64,000 nt of DNA from Gnetum montanum (GCA_015680685.1 MNCI01004027.1:121395-185394), one strand, 5' to 3'. Numbered from the stretch's first letter, positions 34,099-45,812 are shown. Numbers and translations: made by a program. Notes: generated from the letters alone by a model not told the origin.

Positions 34099-36836
34099 TC
34101 ATGTGGTTCCTAGTGGTGGTGGCTCCACCATGGGCTTGTTCCCCTTATCTTGTGCTCCAAGCTTTGGAAATGGATATCTCTGAAGGAGCGCCTGAAGTTT
34201 TTCCTTTTCAATTCAAGGATCATGTGTCGTCCATGTTGATGTTTCAATATTTGATGGAGTCAACACCTTCCATGGGCACAACAGTTGTGGAAACATCTGA
34301 TTGAATTTGATGTACCAAGCTGTAAACAACCGTTATTCTTTCTCGTAGGCTCTGGCTTTGTCTCTGCATTCTTGGTAATCCATGAACCATTGAGCCAAAT
34401 CTGCTATGACATCTTTTTTTCCTTAGTAGCTGATCTTGACCACCTCTAATTCAGAATTTGCTACCTCTAATTTTTACAGTGTCTTTTTGTGTTCCGCAAA
34501 TTTTGCTTCATACTTGGCATAGGTGGCTGCTACCTGCTTCTCCAATTCTATCCTTGAGCATCCTGCTATCAACATGGCCAAGTTGGTATATCGTAAGTTT
34601 ACCAACTCCATGTACTCAGTGAGATCCTGTATCTGTAGGTCCCAGCTCTTTAGTTTTGCTTGGGGGACAAAGACATAAGTATCTGTGAGTTAGCATTATG
34701 AGCACTGAGAGTGTTGATATGGGCTTTGGCCATATGGATTTCTTTTTTAATGATTTGCTTGTACATCCCCACTTGATCTCTGAAATGTTCCTTTAGTTTC
34801 TCATGTTGCTTAGCCTCATTCTACAATGTTGTTTAACCTCCTCCATTGAGAGGGTTCTGTTTTTTTTTTTTTGGCCAAGAGGTTTATGTCTTAGTTGACC
34901 CTTATTAATTTTTCTCACATTTGCTGGAAATTCTCCTCGAGAACATTCCTCTGTTTTTTGATTGTGGTCAACCAGAGATTCTCAGCGGTAAGGTGTTTAC
35001 TTTCTTCTTGTGACATGTGCATACGTTTGGGCTTGTGCCTTTGAAGCATCCCAATCAACCTTCTCTTTTTCCCTTGTCACCATTTTATTCTCTTCTAACA
35101 ATTTATTTAGCTTCTCTATCCAAAATAACTCTAGCTAGTCAGTTGGGATAAATTGGAAGGGATCCTGCTATGCAGCTTGTAGGGCGATAGACTTTTCTTG
35201 AAATCTTTTCAACTCATCCTCTGCATGTTCGACCCTAACCTCTGCCATGAACATCTTTCCTTTTGTGGAGATGAGGTCTTATTTTGTTGCTGTGTCATCT
35301 TGAGAGATGTCAAACAAGGACGTCATCACTTGTCCTATTTGTAGCAACTAATCCAAAACATCCTCATGATCTATAGGAGTCATCAAGGGACCAACCAAGG
35401 TTTGAGCATCGTGTGCTCTTGTGAAATCTGCTAGTGGCACAACAGGAACATTGAATGATTCTTTGATGTGGCCTATGACCACTTCTGCTACTCCCGCTGC
35501 ATCCTGGTGTTGCATAACAACTATTGTGTCACCTTCACTAGTTTCTAATTGCACTTGAAAAGATGTAGCATTTCCAAAGATCTGCTATGACCAATGTGAT
35601 TCCCCTCCTCCTGTTTGTATAGAAACCTCGCCTCGTGCATGATCAATTAATACCATGGGTTGTACGACATCATAAATGACCTTAAAGAGGTTAGCCTCAT
35701 CACGACTTCCCCAGCTGACCGTTTCTGGGATGGCCCAAAGATGGCTCATCTATAGTCGATAGTCTTGCGACGACGGTGGCGGTTGGTCTTGCTAGCCTGT
35801 GGGCTATGTGCTGGGCCCTACTTCCTGTTGTTAATTAGGCCTTGTGTCTAGTAGTTGGCTGGGCCCAATTGTTTGAGGTGCAGTGGGCCCAACTGTCTGC
35901 TCTTACTTAGGCTCCAGTGTCTCACCAACATCTTTCCTTGGTGCTGGTGGCTTCAGTAATTCAGCATATGAGGCATTCTGAGCCTTTCTGAGGATGTCAT
36001 TGGTGTACCCTAGAATTCCAGCATGCTAGCAAAACTTTCTAATTAAATAAGGGAAAGGAAATGCAAACTTCCTCGTCTTATGTTCTTCAAACCACCTCAA
36101 TAGTTTTGTAAGATATAGATGGGGCAAGTTGGCATCAACCTTGCCCATTAGGATTGCACTTCCTCTGGCCACATAGGTGGAAATTTTGTTTCATCTTTTT
36201 TTTGGGAAGAGGTGATAGGTGTCAATTTTGAAATAGATTCTCTCTTCAAGTGTGAGCTCCCCATATGTGTTATCCTCCTTACCGTATGTCATTTTTAACC
36301 ATATTTTTTGTGCATCAGCATCAAAGCAAGTGGATAGGTAAGCAACCTTGGGCCTTATATTTGGAAGGTTTAGAACTTCCAAAATGGCCTTAGTAGAGAA
36401 ATTGATTGAAATCCCACCAATATCAGCAGTGGTACCTTCTTCCTTATTATGCCAAAATTGGCACATCTCCCCCAAATACCATTTTTCACTCTTTGAGAGA
36501 ATAGGCCACAGTGGAGATCCTTTGAGTTGATCTCTGACTAACTCAGCAAAAAATTCGATAAAGGGTCCAAAGTTAAGTTCCACGATCACTGCAGCTAATG
36601 TGGACCTTTCTCGAATTGCCTGAACGCATTCCGAAGACAACGTGAGATGTTATCCCTATTCAGGTGCCCTACCTTCTCCACTTTCTACATGCCTAGATTT
36701 TGCAATAATAGGGGATTCTTGATGAATGCTAAATGATTGTGCCTCCTACTCTACATATTCTACGAGAGACACTTGGCCTCTACCTTTCCTTGGCTGTTTG
36801 GATGCACCTTGAGAGGGTCCTCCTTGTCCTCATTTA
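34099..36836 (-). pseudogene. ORF2 of the outer element
   Basis: Aligns along its length with ORF2 at 42865-45650 on the other strand. The best open part is 36191-36640, with WPILSKSEKWYLGEMCQFWH and ISINFSTKAILEVLNLPN, the N-terminal domain shared by all three copies. 35348-35554 has MQHQDAAGVAEVVIGHIKES. The coiled-coil half is broken. It ends at a TGA (revcomp 34099-34101) after a Pro-rich tail, exactly as in the nested copy. The start codon is lost: at about 36836 ATAGCCC stands where the nested copy has ATGGCCC. N-terminal domain possibly PF20167; role unknown. Confidence 0.8.
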
Positions 36837-36866
36837 AGGGCTATTTGTAATCACATAGGATCAATT

Positions 36867-36875
36867 GTTAGTAAG
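36867..36875 (-). promoter_or_regulatory. Putative splice branch site before ORF2 (outer)
   Basis: The minus strand reads CTTACTAAC, identical to 42836-42844 in front of the nested ORF2, within a longer conserved stretch (AAACAACCTTACTAAC). In this copy the acceptor AG has decayed. Confidence 0.4.
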
Positions 36876-38869
36876 GTTGTTTTGCAAAATTTAATTATCT
36901 TATACCTTACTCATTGCTTTTAATGAATTCAATTCTTGCTTAGTGTGATTCAGAGCTAGAAAGTTTCAAGAAAATCCCCCTAAAAGTTTTAATGTTGGGC
37001 CCAATTTGATCAAGTGACTCCAAAAATAATTTCCATGGTTTGGGTGAAGGAATAATATTGGTTTGGCATAAGTTCTTATCATTTTTTAAGATCACTTTCC
37101 CCTATGATTTTCTTTAGGCAATAGCGAATTTCAAAAAAACTATGTGCAACTTGGAGTGTACCCTTCCCCCACAACTAAGTTAAATACTTCGGGATTAAGT
37201 AGGTTTGATTGGAAAGAAAATCAAAGCATTAATGAACAAGATATTGATGTTTCAATGATGGGTGCGTAAGCTTGAAAATTCATGAAAGAAAATTGTAGCA
37301 ACTCCCCTCACATGAACAATGGAAAATGATATTGACGCGTGCATGCATGGGGGGGGGGGGGTGGTGAGTGGGATCGGTCCATATACATATATTTTATAGA
37401 CGTGATATAGCATACTCGCTAGCGTGGACCCAATACTGGGTACCCGATATCGTGTCCCTTCCAAAATAGGGTACTTGCAGAAATTAATAAATTCTCAGAG
37501 TTCCATGGCCAAGAATGAAGGATGCAAGGTAAATTTGAAAGATCTAAGGTAATGTTGAGTAGACCTAAAGGCACCAAAAGTGTTATGAAGTGGGATTATA
37601 CAAGGAAGTTCATGAATAGGATGAGGAAAAAGGACATGTAGTAGTGCACAAAAATGTTTGGGTGGAAATGATGATAAAGGAAAGAATAAATTCAACAATG
37701 CAGTACTTGGAGGATATAAGATGATGCAGTGGTGTTCAATAAGTATAGATTATAAAAGTTACACAAGTTGTTCCTCCCCAAAGTAGGTTCCAACCTATCA
37801 TGCCTTTGCATAACCACACCTTAAAATGTCCGTAGGCACTAGAAGGGTTGAATGCAATCTGCACCAGTGCAACAAAACATACACATGTGAAATACCACCA
37901 TGATAAGGTATGAATTCTATGCCACATAAGACACAAGTTAGAAATACTTGGACAGTGGGATGAAACGGATTGTAGAAGGGATTGTTGAAATTGGGACATG
38001 AGGTAACCTACTCTGGGCATAATGATTCCTGATTGTGGGGCATGATTAATGTATCATTAGCCTTTCACTCCAAAATCAAGACCAAGTCCATACCTCAAAC
38101 CAGTGACATCATATCATTTCATCCAATGATAGATAACCATAAGAGCTTCATGATAGTAAGGCGTATGATCACTTGGAATTTTGTACAAGGGAGGAGTGAT
38201 TTAGAATTTCTCTGTAGCACAATCTTCTTGATCTTTTCTTTGTTATTGTTCCTTCTTTCTTTTCTTTTTCTTCACCTGGTCACTTTGGCACTTTGTCATT
38301 TCCAATGGTGATCCAGAGAAGCCACCAACCTTTAGGCATGGCTACATGTCTTTCTAGTGGGACCCTCTAGAAAAACATTGAGTTGCTTTATTGAGTACCT
38401 TTATTACTCTTACTTCCATTTTTCGTTAGATCTACAAGGATTTTAGTACAACCAAGCTGCATGATAGCACATACAAATGTCACCAAAAGAAATCCACAAA
38501 TCCCCTTGATGTCACACCCTAGCCATTACCTCTTAGCCCATCATTTTTTGCTTTGGGCATAATAAGTACAAAGTTACTTTAAGTTTTAATGATGGCAAGA
38601 ATATCATCGTACCCAGAGTAGAACCTCTTATTAATAGAATGGGTGGGTGGATGTTGTGGGCTTACTATCCAAATAATTAGTCACCTGAGACTTGATAGCA
38701 TAGAACAACACCTCAACCAACAAGTCACATGAGTATTTTATTCACTGATGAGATTACCCTCAAAAAGATAATACAGTAATTTGTAAAGTGAAAAACTGGA
38801 AAACAAAAAATTATAAAATCAAAGAAAAGGAAAAACATTTACTAATTTTGCTTATTAGAATGGGGGTTA
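36876..38869 (-). other. Spacer between gag and ORF2 (outer)
   Basis: About 2 kb where an autonomous element would carry pol. Parts align with the 1 kb spacer at 41804-42864 (for example GTCCCACTGGAAAGACATGC-type text, and the GGTGTGACATCAAGGG region). A G12 run lies near 37350 and GATATCG-type text near 37440. No pol motif seen. Confidence 0.6.
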
Positions 38870-39059
38870 TCCCCCATGACTAAACCTTTGGGCATGGCTA
38901 GAATTAATAAATGGAAAATTTTGATCCATGCATGTTGGAAACATTGGGGTTCAATCATATATCCAAACCATTGAGTGTCTTTTGATGTGGTGGTAGGAAT
39001 GTACCCAAATTAGGGTTCACACACTTAATTGAAGTAGGCATAGTGAGGTAGATTAGAAG
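38870..39059 (-). pseudogene. gag C-terminal end of the outer element
   Basis: Matches the last 55-60 codons of the nested gag (41636-41800): conserved nucleotide blocks include AAGTGTGTGAA, CCATTTATTAAT and GTTATGGGGGATA-CCCC in reverse orientation. It was separated from the rest of gag (46753-48899) by the nested insertion. Confidence 0.7.
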
Positions 39060-39064
39060 ATGTG
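39060..39064. repeat. Target-site duplication ATGTG, left copy
   Basis: ATGTG immediately left of the LTR start TGATGAG; the matching copy is at 46748-46752. Confidence 0.9.
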
Positions 39065-40040
39065 TGATGAGACGCAGTTCGCACAGGCTGCGATATCATG
39101 TACGCGATATCGCAGCCGACGCGATATCGCATCTTTCCCTACAATATAGCGTACGCGATATCGCAGTCCACCGCCATGTCTATAAATAAGAGGCGGCTCT
39201 CCCTTATTCGGGGATCCCAGTTTTAGAGTAGCGAAGCTCTGGCAGTTTGATCCCTCTAGAGTTAGAATTTTTCCCGTGTCTGCCGGCAGTGTGGTGAATG
39301 TAATTGTACGGTGTCTTTATTCGAGTGTGCTGTACTTGGACACGCACATGACCGGCAATAAAGATCGAGATTACTTCATCATTGCAGCATTCACTTATTT
39401 TATTTATTGTTATTTATTGCTTTCATAGCATGGTGTGAGTACAACTTGGCTACGAGCATCTACGGATGTGTACGGCTAGTTAAGGAATCGGTTGCTCATC
39501 GTGATTAGTTTCTCACCCTTAAACTCCTAGAAGTAGAACGAGTACGACTTGATTACGAGCATTTAAGTGTGACTGCTTGGTAGCCCAGTGGTGTAGCTAG
39601 GGGGATCTACGATTGGTAACCCAATGGCGTATTTGGGGTCTGCGCTTGGTAATCCCAGTGGCATACCTAGGCCTATGCTTGGTAGTCCCAGTGGTAGTCT
39701 TGCACGAAGTCCAAGATGTGTACGGTTGACCAAGGAATCGGTTGCTCGTCGCACTTAGGCTAGATTAGATTTTCTTACCCTTTTCCTCTTAGCTTAACTT
39801 AGTTAATATTATTTTCCACTACCATCAGGAGTAGCGATAGAATAGGAACACATCATACACCTCATCTAGACTAAACCATACGTGACATATGCAAGACTAG
39901 TCTAGGTGGGAAGATAGCGAATTGCAACCTAAGGCTAACTATCTAGGTGCCACAACTAGTCCATTTGTGGAGTCCAACCAGATCGCGCGTGCGACGCTCG
40001 TTTCGTATGGTTGAGTGTAGGGGTACCTCGCCACTTATCA
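39065..40040 (+). repeat. 5' LTR of the inner element (976 bp)
   Basis: TGATGAG...TTATCA ends. U3 has a cluster of GCGATATCGC palindromes (39090-39170). The promoter has TATAAATA at 39181-39188. A polyadenylation-like AATAAA lies at 39357-39362 in R. U5 has four CTTGGTA-CCCAGTGG-type repeats (39565-39695) and a conserved 3' block ending in GGGGTACCTCGCCAC. Confidence 0.93.
39181..39188 (+). promoter_or_regulatory. LTR TATA box
   Basis: TATAAATA in the 5' LTR just downstream of the U3 palindrome cluster. Equivalent boxes lie at 45873-45880 (3' LTR), 49780-49787 on minus (outer 5' LTR) and 57848-57855. Transcription would start about 30 bp downstream. Confidence 0.7.
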
Positions 40041-40041
40041 T

Positions 40042-40059
40042 TGGCACCGTTGCAGGGGA
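40042..40059 (+). promoter_or_regulatory. Primer-binding site, tRNA-Asp type
   Basis: TGGCACCGTTGCAGGGGA, one base after the LTR. It differs at two positions from TGGCGCCGTTGCCGGGGA, the complement of the 3' end of plant tRNA-Asp(GUC) including CCA, the primer of Athila-lineage elements (family knowledge). It primes minus-strand DNA synthesis. Confidence 0.85.
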
Positions 40060-40174
40060 TGGTGCTAGTTATCTAGATTAGTTATATCATACAAGGTCGC
40101 TGTAAAGAACTTAATGATATATTGCTTAGAAAGAAGAAATAATTATAAAAAGTCACATAAATTCACACACAACA

Positions 40175-41803
40175 ATGCCTCTCCTACAAGATGATAATAA
40201 CGCCACATTTAGTGAGGAAGTTCATTGGAGAGCCAATGAGCTATATGACAATGAAGGTTGGAGTATACANCTCAATACGACGCTGGTCAACAATGGTAGC
40301 GGTCTTTAATGAAAAATATCAAACCTACGCAAGAGTGTCAGCCTTGAGGAAACAAATCCAAGGATGGAAACAAGAAAAACATGAACCCTTGGACATGGCC
40401 TTAGAAAGATATTATGCACTGTTAAATAACTGTCCAGGCCATGGGTTTTCCGAGAAAAGGCTAATGTATCATATTAACAATGGGCTACGTAATGAAACAA
40501 GAGAGACTTTAGGAACGTATGCCCGAGGTTAACTATACAACCTACGAACCCATCAAATCCAAGAGCTTATTAAGCGGGTAGCAAAAGAAGAAGGAGAAAT
40601 AGCTACATGGGAGAGTGTTGAAAAACATCAACGGGACCAAAATATTAACTCAACAAAGGTCCATGATCATAACAAGGAGAGATCAACAAATCTCAAGGTG
40701 GAAACATCATCTTTGCCAATACAACAATTGTTAGAAGAAGCCGAGGCAAAGATCAATAAGATGTTGGAATGGATGAATCAAAAGTGTGGAGAATATGTCA
40801 ACATCATTGGAGATAGAGTTTTGACAACCCAAGAAGCAGGACGAAATCATAGACATTCGGAAAGAAAGAATGAAGGGAATAAGCGCTTAATTGCTAATCA
40901 TACATATGAATGCAACATATGCCTGTATGATCACCCCAAGGGCCAATGCCCAATATTGTTACATCTACATGAGCATTGGGGAAACACTTTACATCCAGAG
41001 TTTGTACAAAGGTACTGTGTTCGGTCACAGTGGCAACAATCCCAGTCGTGGGGGAATCCACCCTTAGACTGGAGGCACCTTTCATCTTTTCCGAATCCAA
41101 ATGCTTATCATGTTCAACCTCCTGTTTCTTCAACTAGGCCGCCACACTTTATCTCACCACAACACCATTCTCCACAATACTATCAGCCCATACCTCCGAC
41201 ACAACCACCACCTTGCGCACCTTTCATTCCTCCTAACTTTCAACATTCTCATCCTTTCCCTCCTTCCACAATGCCACCAACTGTTCCTAAGGTGTTTGTA
41301 CCACCGCAACCCATGAATAACACTTGTGTTGTTGCTACTAACAACAGTGAAGAGCCTCCTCAACATCAAAGGCATCCTTTCTTTAAAAACGGCCGTAGGA
41401 AGGAACAACATAATTTTGAGGCCACTGCATCTTCCAACCCAGCACAAGCCCAACAATGTGGTGGACCCTTACCTTCGACCCAATGCCTCATGTAACTTCA
41501 TCAGGGCCACCACCAAACACTCCAACAACCATACGGCCCAATGAACACAACCATGGGAGGCATCAGTCCTATCCTTGCATACCATCTAACGGTCCTAAAC
41601 ATCATAGTGGGTCAACTCGTTATCCGGGAACTACATCGTATGAAGTGCCCCACTATGTCTATTATAAAGTGTGTGAAATCCAAGGTGATAAGTATGGACC
41701 AGCTTCAATATTTCGAATATGCAAGGATCCTCATTTTCCATTTATTAATCCTTGCCATACTCAACCGTTTAGTTATGGGGGATATCCCCCATTTCAATAA
41801 CAA
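40175..41803 (+). pseudogene. gag of the inner element, N-terminal half deleted
   Basis: Begins ATGCCTCTCC at 40175 (the outer gag begins ATGTCTCTCT at the homologous place). After about 30 codons it jumps, at the ambiguous base 40270, to the middle of the capsid-like Retrotrans_gag region (RRWSTMVAVFNEKYQTYARV), changing frame. Then follow PLDMALERYYALLNNCPGHGFS, ETRETLGTYARG-stop-LYNLRTHQIQELIK, a zinc knuckle (CNICLYDHPKGQC, spacing CX2CX3HX4C, near 40910) and a Pro/His/Gln-rich C-terminus. A TAA at about 40530 stands where related copies have Gln, and a further frameshift lies near 41456-41495. About 190 residues are missing relative to the outer gag. It would form the particle but is not functional. 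Confidence 0.85.
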
Positions 41804-42835
41804 GCAGGATTAATAAATATTTCTCATTTTCTTTAATTTTACAACTTTTTGTTTTTCAATTTTTCCTTTTTCAACTTTTTGTTTTATCTTTTTTGTGTGT
41901 TTGTGTGTTTGTCTTTTTCTGTTTTTGTAAGTAATCTCATTTATGAATAAAAAACTCATGTGGATCATTGGTTGAGATGTGTTTTATGTTATTAAGTCAT
42001 GAGTGGTCAATTATTTGAAACAGTGAGCCCACTACACCCACTCATCCACTCTATAAATAAAGAGGTTCTGTTCTAGGGTACAGTGGTATTCTTGAAATTT
42101 CAAAAACTTAAAATTAATTTTGTGTTCATTGTACCCAAAATGAAGAAGGATGGACCAAGAGGGAATGGTTAGGGTGTGACATCAAGGGAACTTGTGGATT
42201 CTCTTTGATGTCATCTGTGGGTGTTATCATGTAACTTGGTTGTACTAAGATCCTTGTAGATCTAATGAAAAATGGGAGTAAGAGTAATCAAAAGGGCACT
42301 CAAAATTCAAAAGCTGTTCTAGGGGGTCCCACTGGAAAGACATGCACCCATGCCTGAAGGTTGGCGGCTTCTCTAGATTCAGTAAAGTGAAAAAAAAAAT
42401 AAAAAGAAGAGAAAAAGAAAAAGACAAGTGCCATAAAACAAAAACATCACTCCTCCCTTGTACTAAACGCCAAGGATTGTACGCCTTGTTGTTATGGTAC
42501 TCTCCCAGTTGTTCATCATGGGATGAAATAATGCGATGTCACTGTTTAGAGGAATGGACTTGGTCTTGATCTTGGAATGACGGGTCGATGACACATTAAT
42601 CATGCTTTACACGCAGGATTCATCGCCCAAAGGACATCAATTAGGGTAATTAATACTAACACTTAGAAGAAAAATTGTGCCAAAAATCATATAACCTTAA
42701 GGATACCAGGAGCTTAAATTGAAATTCCACCTAAGTCATAGGACCCATTATCATAATTTTTGGGCACAATCACACAATAACATAAGATCTTTATTTAAGG
42801 CAAGTAGTAAGGTATAACTTGATTTCCTAAACAAC
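41804..42835 (+). other. Spacer between gag and ORF2 (inner)
   Basis: A T-rich block (41820-41935) is followed by a GTAAGT donor-like site at 41927-41932, TATAAATAAAG near 42053, and an A/G-rich stretch (42385-42425). Homologous in parts to 36876-38869 on the other strand. No pol motif. It could be the untranslated leader or intron of an ORF2 transcript. Confidence 0.55.
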
Positions 42836-42864
42836 CTTACTAACGTTGGCTCATGTGATGGCAG
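42836..42864 (+). promoter_or_regulatory. Putative splice branch site and acceptor before ORF2
   Basis: CTTACTAAC (42836-42844) matches the plant branch-site consensus. GGCAG ends at 42864, about 21 nt after the branch A and directly before the ORF2 ATG. Subgenomic splicing has been proposed for the downstream ORF of Athila/Calypso elements, so a spliced ORF2 mRNA is plausible. The donor is unknown. Confidence 0.45.
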
Positions 42865-45650
42865 ATGGCCCCGAAACAGTCACAGCAGAAGAGTCCTAAC
42901 CAAGGTGGAGCGAAACAACCTAGGAGAGGTAGAAGGCAAGGCCCTGCCGGACAACATAACGAATAGGAGGTGCACTCATTTATCATCCATCAAGAAGAAC
43001 CTCCTACCAGATGATCCGGGCAGGCGGAAGGAGGAGCTGCTGCGCTTGAACTAGGACAACAACTCACGTTTCCCCCAGAATGTGTTCAGGCCATCCACAC
43101 GAAGTCCACAATTGCTTTGGTGATTGTGGAACTGGACTTCGAATCTTTTGCAGAGTTCGCTCCTAAGGCTGTTAGGGATCACCTCAAAGGGGGTCCCATA
43201 TGGCCTATCCTCTCTGAACAAGGTGCCTGGTACTTAGGAGAAATGTACCTATTCTGGCACAATAAGGAGCAAGGCACCACAGTCAACATCGGTGGTGTGA
43301 TAGTAGATTTTTCTACACAGGCAATTTCAGAAGTGTTAAACCTTCCGAATTCAGGCCCCCATGTTGCTCGGTTATCCACCCGATCAGACCCTAATGTGAG
43401 AAAGGATTGGCAAGAAAAGGCTTATGGCAGAGATAAAGCTTTTGGTGAGTTGACAACAGAAGAGAGAGTTTATTTCAAAATCAGAACCTATTACCTCTTC
43501 CCCACAAAAGGTTTAAAAAGAATATCAATGTACGTAGCAAGAGGATGTGCGGTGTTGATGGGAAAGGTTAACGCTAACCTTCCTCATCTATATTTGACGG
43601 AGATCCTAAAGCGATTCGAAGAACGGAAGACAGGGAAAATGGCACTCCCTTTTCCCTGCCTTATCAGAAAACTGTGCCGTCGGGCTGGTATTCGGGGATA
43701 TACAAATGACGTCCTCCAAAAAGCCCAACATGCTTCTTACACTGAATTATTAAAGGCGCCAGCTCCAAGAAAGAGCACTGGCGAAGAGCCGGGACCAAAT
43801 GAAGAAGATGAAGAAGAAATGGCTGGACCCCTTGCAACTCAACTTGCAGGACCCAGTCAACCTCCAGCCACAGGTCCCAACCAACAACAAGAAGCAGGAC
43901 CCAGCACAGGACAGGATCAACCGTTGCCACAAGACTACAGACCGTCGATGAGCCATCTGAGGGCCATTGTTGAGACGGTCAGTTGGGGAACTTGTGATGA
44001 CGCCAATCTCTTCTGCATCATCGATGATGCTAGCCAGCCTACGATTTCAGTAGATTGCACACGGGGTGAGTTATCAATGCAAACAGGAGGAGGGGAAAGC
44101 AGATGGTCAGAACAGATTTATGGACACGCAGCATCTTTTCAAGTGCAGTTAGAGACTGGTGAAGGGGCCACTGTGGTGGTCATGCAACACTAGGATGCCA
44201 TGGGAGCTGCTGAAGTGGTTGCTGATTACATCAAAGAGTCTTTCAATGTACCTGTTGTGCCATCGGTAGATCTTTCAGGAGCACAGGATGCTCAAACTAA
44301 TGCCGAAACCTCAATGACTCCTTCGAAACATGAGGATGTATTGGACAGATTGCTTCAAATAGGACAAGTTTTGACGTCCCTGTTTGACATCCCCCAGGAT
44401 GTAACGGTAATTCAGTCAAACCTCATTTCCACAAAGGGGAAGCTGGTCCTATCTAAAGTAAGGGCAGATCATGCTGAAGCTGAAGTGTAGAAACTACAAG
44501 AGCAGCTCTTGACCTTACAAGCAGCACAGCGGGATCCTTTGCGATTGGTTCCCGCAGACCAGCTAGACAATTTTAAAACTGAGCAACTAACAAAACTAAT
44601 TGCAGAAAATAAGAAGGTGGCAGAAGAAAAGGAGACAGCCACTTGGGATGCCTCCGCAGCAAAGGCGCAAACTCATGCGCATCTTAAGGCACTCAAGGCC
44701 TTGCAAGAAGAGAATAAGCAGTTGGTTGCAGATAACCTTCGGTTGACTTTTGTGGAGAAGCAAAAGAATGTTCTCAATGAACACTTTCATTAGCTGTGAG
44801 AACAATTCATTCGAGTCAACCGAGATGTAAGCCGTTTAGCAAGAGAAAATTGAATCCTCTCAATGGAGGAGGTACGCACTATTCGACAAAAATTAGCCAT
44901 CGAAATTAGTGCGTGGCAGAATGAGGCTAAACGACACGAGAAGCTGAAGGAGCATTTTCGTAATCAGGTGGGGATGTACAAAAAAATCCTGGAGAAGGAG
45001 ATCCATATGTCCAAAGCTCAAATCAACAACATCAATGCCCAGCACACTGATTGGGGAGCCATATTGGACACTTATGCCTATGCCCACCAGGCGGAAATTA
45101 AGAACTAGGACCTGCAGATCCAGGACTTAACTGAATACATGGAGTTGGCAAACCTTCGATATGCCAACCTAGCCATGTTAACAGCAGGACACCCGAGGCA
45201 GAGCTCCAGCAACAGGTAGCTTCCACCCATATCAAATATGAAGCAGAATTTGCAGAGCGAAAGAAGTTGTCTGAAAAACTAGATGTTGCAAATTCTGAAC
45301 TTGCGGTGGTAAAAGAAAGCTACCAAGGATAGAAAGATGTGGCAACCGACTTGGCTCGATGGCTGACAGAACTTCATGAATACAAAGATAAAGCCAGAGC
45401 CTATGAAGAGGAATGATAGGTGTTCGCGGCATGGTACGTCAAAGCTAATCAGATGTGCCCGCAACTACCATGTCCGTGGGAAGTGCCGACTCCATCAAAC
45501 ATCGGAGCATCAGCATGGACGGCACAAGACCCTCGGACCAAAGAGGAGAAGCTCCAGGCTATTCTTCAGCGTCATCAACCTTCAAAGCTTGGAGCATGTG
45601 ACAAAGGGAAAGCACCCATGGAGGAGCCACCGCCACCAGGAACTACATGA
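42865..45650 (+). pseudogene. ORF2 of the inner element (best preserved copy)
   Basis: One frame runs from the ATG at 42865 to about 45108, then shifts and ends at TGA 45648-45650, about 925 codons. A basic N-terminus (MAPKQSQQKSPNQGG) precedes a globular domain at about residues 80-330 (WYLGEMYLFWHNKEQG, VDFSTQAISEVLNLP, ERVYFKIRTYYLFPTKG, MYVARGCAVLMGKVN), resembling the 'putative plant transposon protein' family (PF20167, to be confirmed). A Gln/Pro linker and a long coiled-coil half (44500-45200) follow. Stops include a TAG at 44191-44193 where the outer copy has Gln (MQHQDA). I see no signal peptide or TM helix, so a membrane envelope role is not supported. Confidence 0.85.
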
Positions 45651-45812
45651 GTTCCACATTTTTGTAGTTGTAGTATTTTTTCTCTATGTTGTGTCTTCCC
45701 ACACTGCGGCATTAGTTCATTTATTTTTCCAGTTAATAATCCCATACCTATCCACTGTGTAATCACTGAAGCTTGTTCTCCTTGTAACTCGAGGATGAGT
45801 TTTTATTCAGTC

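Noticed and set aside
34089-34304. Plus-strand frame of 71 codons
   Set aside because: Antisense shadow of the outer ORF2 C-terminus, which ends at 34099 on the minus strand.
39570-39700. Short direct repeats resembling a CRISPR-like array
   Set aside because: Repeats are imperfect, spacers are short and irregular, and the block lies in the U5 of a eukaryotic LTR.
41154-41456. Minus-strand 100-codon frame and 47288-47677 plus frame
   Set aside because: Antisense shadows of the two gag genes.
42865-45650. Calling ORF2 an envelope protein because of its position
   Set aside because: No signal peptide or membrane helix was visible; position alone does not establish the function.
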